A stretch of 5,985 nt of DNA from Spirochaetaceae bacterium (lineage in GTDB: Bacteria > Spirochaetota > Spirochaetia > Treponematales > Breznakiellaceae), in assembly GCA_031273985.1 (NCBI GenBank), contig JAISQV010000007.1, forward strand, positions 1 to 5,985. Reading direction: 5' to 3'. Every line of letters starts with the position of its first letter. Position 1 is the first letter of the stretch. This document shows, one piece after another, positions 5,894-5,985 of this stretch. The notes beneath the pieces were generated by a model, which worked only from the letters and a program-made list of their open reading frames with translations, ran no database searches and was not told the DNA's origin. Position numbers and translations under genes: made by a program.

Positions 5894-5922
5894 TAACCAC
5901 GAAAGACACGAAAAGCACGAAA
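5894..5922 (+). repeat. Dispersed repeat copy F (left arm of inverted pair)
   Basis: This is the cleanest copy in the window: TAACCACGAAAGACACGAAA followed by AGCACGAAA. Three CACGAAA blocks occur at spacings of 9-10 bases. It lies about 115 bases upstream of the helicase start, in the helicase leader region, and is complementary to copy G. Confidence 0.85.
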
Positions 5923-5956
5923 TTTTTGCTAGTAATCATCTCATTATTCCTCTTCT

Positions 5957-5985
5957 TTTCGTATCTTTCGTGCTTTTCGTGGTTA
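5957..5985 (-). repeat. Dispersed repeat copy G, inverted, at window edge
   Basis: On the minus strand it begins TAACCACGAAAAGCACGAAA and continues GATACGAAA. It runs to the last base of the window, so its outer boundary is not visible. Over 29 positions facing copy F there are 24 Watson-Crick pairs, two G-U pairs and three mismatches, with a 34-base loop (5923-5956). Confidence 0.85.

Overview
The window looks like a chromosomal segment from a spirochaete, most likely a Treponema-like gut lineage. Three things suggest this: a lipoprotein whose N-terminal CsgG/LpoB-like domain is of a style I associate with gut treponemes, a DEAH helicase of the size and layout of the Borrelia-type HrpA, and a wide GC range from gene to gene. 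The assignment rests on remembered family patterns and was not tested by any search.

Layout. Bases 1-120 are the last 39 codons of asparaginyl-tRNA synthetase (+). Bases 121-427 hold no gene. They are filled by at least five degenerate copies (four +, one -) of a dispersed repeat built on TAACCACGAAAGACACGAAA, including one inverted pair that folds into a terminator-like hairpin ending in a run of eight T. Bases 428-1645 (+) encode a D-alanyl-D-alanine carboxypeptidase of the DacA/DacF class with all three active-site motifs. Bases 1646-1915 are an AT-rich stretch between convergent genes with no supported gene. Bases 1916-3166 (-) encode a lipoprotein with a CsgG/LpoB-like domain followed by six exactly phased 34-residue TPR units. 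Bases 3212-5779 (-) encode an HrpA-like DEAH-box helicase, 45 bases upstream of and co-directional with the TPR gene. Bases 5780-5985 are a non-coding leader that ends in a large inverted pair of the same repeat.

How they fit together. There is no obvious single pathway. asnS and the helicase are translation/RNA housekeeping genes, the carboxypeptidase trims peptidoglycan in the periplasm, and the TPR lipoprotein is a probable envelope scaffold. The helicase and TPR genes may share a transcript. The most unusual content is the non-coding repeat family. It flanks both divergent and co-directional gene borders, appears to contribute a transcription-terminator structure after asnS, and appears to contribute the ribosome-binding region of the carboxypeptidase. 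I see no phage, IS, CRISPR, tRNA or rRNA.
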